From Bacteroidales bacterium (GTDB lineage Bacteria; Bacteroidota; Bacteroidia; Bacteroidales; UBA10428), in NCBI GenBank assembly GCA_016926235.1, contig JAFGOZ010000427.1:1-10688 (forward strand): 10,688 nt of DNA, given 5' to 3'. Below, piece after piece: positions 8,366 through 10,688 of this stretch; the first letter of the stretch is position 1; every line of letters starts with the position of its first letter. The notes beneath the pieces were generated by a model. That model worked only from the letters and a program-made list of their open reading frames with translations, was not told the origin of the DNA and searched no databases. The translations under genes were made by a program, and so were the position numbers.

Positions 8366-8398
8366 AACCCTGTCAGAGTTTGAAACTCTGACAGGGTT
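8366..8398. repeat. Perfect 15-bp intergenic palindrome with 3-nt loop (possible dispersed repeat or bidirectional terminator)
   Basis: AACCCTGTCAGAGTT (8366-8380), a TGA loop, then its exact reverse complement AACTCTGACAGGGTT (8384-8398). It sits between two convergent genes and could stop transcripts from both sides. Neither strand has a U-tract directly after the stem, so it is not a canonical intrinsic terminator. Its perfect pairing and higher GC than the surrounding AT-rich spacer fit a REP-like palindrome; short palindromes built on a CCTGTCAG core are, as far as I recall, scattered between genes in many Bacteroidota genomes. Only one copy lies in this window, so the repeat status is inference. 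Confidence 0.6.
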
Positions 8399-8461
8399 CA
8401 AAGCTTAATTAAACAACATTGAATCGTATATATTCATTTACTTGTAATAATTCATAATCAA

Positions 8462-10609
8462 CTATCGGCTAACGATTATTTTAAAATTCTGATTATGTTC
8501 CTTATAACCAAGATTCATCAGATATATACCGTTTTCGAACTGAAAAGGCAGTGATATTATTCCCTTCTGTTCAATATCGTTTTCATATACTTTTCTTCCA
8601 CTTATATCAAAAACATTGATTTGTATTACTTCTGTCAAATTTGGATCTATATATACATTGAACAAACCATCACGGGAAGGATTAGGATAGATAGAAACCA
8701 TTTCTTTCCAATTGTGCATCACATTTTTGACTAAAACAGGAGCCTCAATAACAATAGTTTTTGAAACACTTACATCACTCCCATCTAATAAATTTGCAAT
8801 CACGGTAGCTATTCCAGTGCTTTTAGCAATAAACTGACCTGACTGGTTTAATTCGGAAATTGTGTCAGATAATTGAGATAACTCCCAGCCAATTAATTGG
8901 TTTGTAGTATTTTGGGGGTCAAAAACAACCTTAATATCCAATGTATCGCCAACATGAATGGTGTCTTCAACTTGTAACTCCAGTGTCGTAGCAGAAATAA
9001 TTTCACTTGCCGGGCTTTCCGTAACACCGTGCTGAACGGCAATCACCCTGTACTGCAAAACCTCGGACAATTGAAATGTTGAATCATCGACAAATTGTGA
9101 AATATTTTTTAAGACATATCCTATGGGTACAAATTCAGAACCATCTATTGACCGTTCAACGCGAAATGTATCTTCGCCAATATATATATCATCCCAGGTA
9201 ACTAAAATCTGTCCGTTCTGGTCATATTTATATATTACATTTGGTACGATTTTTTGAAATTCTATACTGTTTAAATACAACTCAAGCTGTGTATATCCAT
9301 TTGCAGTTACAATATTCCTATCGGTTGCATTACTACTATCCAATCCCATTTTATTTTCCCAATGATCCGGCATCCCGTCAAGGTCAGTATCTACAGGAGC
9401 TGTTGTACTGTTTAATACAGGCCATCCTCCAACCTCTGATTGTGAGTCAATGATTTTCCCTGTACGGTTAATTACATCATTAACAATTCGCGCATCGCAA
9501 CTATCCCTGTTGGGCAGATATGCCCCTGAGTGCAGCAATACAGAATTGTAAGCAGCAATTGCAGGCTGCATATCTATAGACCAAACATCAAAGGGATTAT
9601 CCTGTAGAATTTGGCTTACGGATAGTAATGTACTCGCGCTTATTCCTTTGCTATTATCAGCCGTCACATTCGGATATCCGTATACATAATTACCATCCAT
9701 ATGCATCCTGCAAGTATCACCAGGTAAAAATATCTGTGATTTGTTAGAAGTATTAGGACCATATTTATGGTAATTATTGTGCCAGTTTACATCCGCAGCT
9801 TCTCCTCCATAGGCTCCGTATCCTGACCAGTTATAAATTACATTATTAACTATATCAATCAGGTCCCGTTCTCCACCATCCCCCGGATACTTATCTAACC
9901 TCGGAGTACGCGATGCACCAGATACTAAAAGATTATGATGATATGAACCTCCGCCGAAAACAGCACCCCCTCCATAGCTGCTACCATCCCAGCCTGCAAT
10001 ATATCCATGAGAACCTTTTGAATGTTTTGAATCTGTTAACGGTTCATGTAAAATACACCATTGAACCGAACTATACCCTGTCATAACGGTAAGGTCTAAA
10101 ATATCGTCAATTGACCAGCTCAAAGAACAATGATCCAATACAATATTGTATGATCTTCTAAAAGCAAGGGCATCAAAATCGTCACATCCTGTTTCCGACC
10201 CGCAATCCTGCTCATCACCAAGCCTGAACCGTATATATCTGAATATTATATCATGGCTGTCACCAACTTTTAAAGGAAAATTCTTAATACAAATCCCATC
10301 ACCGGGTGCTGTTTGTCCGGCAACAGTAATGTAGGAATCATATTTGATTTCTATGGTACTTTGTAATTCAATCGTACCTGATACACTAAACACAATGGTT
10401 CTCTTTTGTCCTTTGTTTGAGGTAAGTGCTTCACGAAGACTTCCAGCACCCGCATCGTTAAGATTAGTTACGTAGATAACTATACCACTCCTCCCTCCTG
10501 CAGAATATTTTCCAAATCCTTCTGCACCGGGAAATGCAAGCTGTTGTGCATTTAATAATGGCAATAATGAAATGAATATTAAAACGGCAATTAATTTAAA
10601 CTTTTTCAT
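8462..10609 (-). CDS. Secreted PL1 pectate lyase with FN3-like, Big2-like and T9SS sorting domains
   Basis: Cleaves de-esterified homogalacturonan by calcium-dependent beta-elimination. The start MKKFKLIAVLIFISLLPLLNA is a standard signal peptide, cut near Ala21. The parallel beta-helix covers about residues 24-450: FPGAEGFG (26-33) and AGGRSG open it, followed by VTNLNDAGAGSLREAL (47-62) and TVAGQTAPGDG (95-105). LDHCSLSWSIDD (158-169) corresponds to the PL1 WIDH-type region, and HHN...SRTPR (224-237) holds Arg234, the best candidate for the catalytic arginine equivalent to Arg218 of PelC (from memory). A calcium-binding-type DTDLDGMPDHWE segment (407-418) closes the catalytic part, as in many Bacteroidota PL1 enzymes. 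An FN3-like module (about 453-543), a Big2-like module (about 544-622) and a T9SS type A sorting domain (about 636-715, SIYPNPSRDG...ENGIYLMNLG...KIIVSR) follow. The gene converges on the PL11 gene across a 231-nt spacer. Its 79-nt visible upstream region shows no Shine-Dalgarno sequence. Confidence 0.94.
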   Translation of the reverse strand: MKKFKLIAVLIFISLLPLLNAQQLAFPGAEGFGKYSAGGRSGIVIYVTNLNDAGAGSLREALTSNKGQKRTIVFSVSGTIELQSTIEIKYDSYITVAGQTAPGDGICIKNFPLKVGDSHDIIFRYIRFRLGDEQDCGSETGCDDFDALAFRRSYNIVLDHCSLSWSIDDILDLTVMTGYSSVQWCILHEPLTDSKHSKGSHGYIAGWDGSSYGGGAVFGGGSYHHNLLVSGASRTPRLDKYPGDGGERDLIDIVNNVIYNWSGYGAYGGEAADVNWHNNYHKYGPNTSNKSQIFLPGDTCRMHMDGNYVYGYPNVTADNSKGISASTLLSVSQILQDNPFDVWSIDMQPAIAAYNSVLLHSGAYLPNRDSCDARIVNDVINRTGKIIDSQSEVGGWPVLNSTTAPVDTDLDGMPDHWENKMGLDSSNATDRNIVTANGYTQLELYLNSIEFQKIVPNVIYKYDQNGQILVTWDDIYIGEDTFRVERSIDGSEFVPIGYVLKNISQFVDDSTFQLSEVLQYRVIAVQHGVTESPASEIISATTLELQVEDTIHVGDTLDIKVVFDPQNTTNQLIGWELSQLSDTISELNQSGQFIAKSTGIATVIANLLDGSDVSVSKTIVIEAPVLVKNVMHNWKEMVSIYPNPSRDGLFNVYIDPNLTEVIQINVFDISGRKVYENDIEQKGIISLPFQFENGIYLMNLGYKEHNQNFKIIVSR

Positions 10610-10688
10610 CTGTTTATAATTTATTTTTAATGGTCAGATGGAACATCCACGAAGCTTTTACCTGAGCGGATGATTGTCGTTTATAATC

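Noticed and set aside
4888..8447. Exact 14-mer TCATTTACTTGTAA at 4888-4901 (PL11 N-terminus) and 8434-8447 (convergent spacer)
   Set aside because: Low-complexity AT-rich sequence; the match does not extend on either side and chance is a sufficient explanation.
10612..10687. GTTTATAAT occurring twice (10612-10620 and 10679-10687) upstream of the PL1 gene
   Set aside because: A short AT-rich 9-mer; the second copy is at the window edge, so its context cannot be judged.

Overview
The window looks like part of a polysaccharide utilisation locus (PUL) for pectin from a Bacteroidota chromosome. Four things point there: an adjacent susC/susD pair; coding sequence that is AT-rich overall, with no Shine-Dalgarno-like sequences before the starts; and two secreted enzymes ending in type IX secretion (T9SS) sorting domains. 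T9SS tails on the lyases argue against classical gut Bacteroides and suggest an environmental Bacteroidales/Marinilabiliales-like or Cytophaga/Flavobacteria-type organism (inference; no phylogenetic marker is present).

Layout. Positions 2-3073 (+) carry a SusC/RagA-type TonB-dependent outer-membrane transporter whose true start lies just outside the window. A 16-nt gap leads to a SusD/RagB-type surface glycan-binding lipoprotein (3090-4574, +). A 221-nt spacer (4575-4795) follows, with a possible operator made of two TTCNGAA palindromes. Next is a large multidomain family PL11 rhamnogalacturonan lyase (4796-8230, +) with Ig-like modules, a probable CBM35-like module, a cadherin-like beta-sandwich and a T9SS tail. 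The convergent spacer (8231-8461) holds a long wobble-paired hairpin with a U-tract (a likely terminator) and a perfect 15-bp palindrome that looks like a dispersed repeat. A family PL1 pectate lyase (8462-10609, minus strand) with FN3-like, Big2-like and T9SS modules faces the PL11 gene. The last 79 nt (10610-10688) are its upstream region.

Working together (inference from families): PL11 cuts the rhamnogalacturonan-I backbone and PL1 cuts de-esterified homogalacturonan, so the two lyases cover the two main pectin backbones. Both carry signals for Sec export followed by T9SS delivery to the surface or medium. The SusCD complex would capture the oligosaccharides and import them, using TonB energy. 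No regulator (HTCS, ECF/anti-sigma), unsaturated glucuronyl hydrolase (GH88/GH105) or inner-membrane transporter is visible, so the locus probably continues beyond the window.

I did not find a clearly unprecedented system. The points most worth checking are the odd N-terminus of the PL11 protein, the sharp fall in GC from catalytic core to accessory tail in both lyases, the divergent SusC plug end, the tandem TTCNGAA elements and the palindromic repeat.
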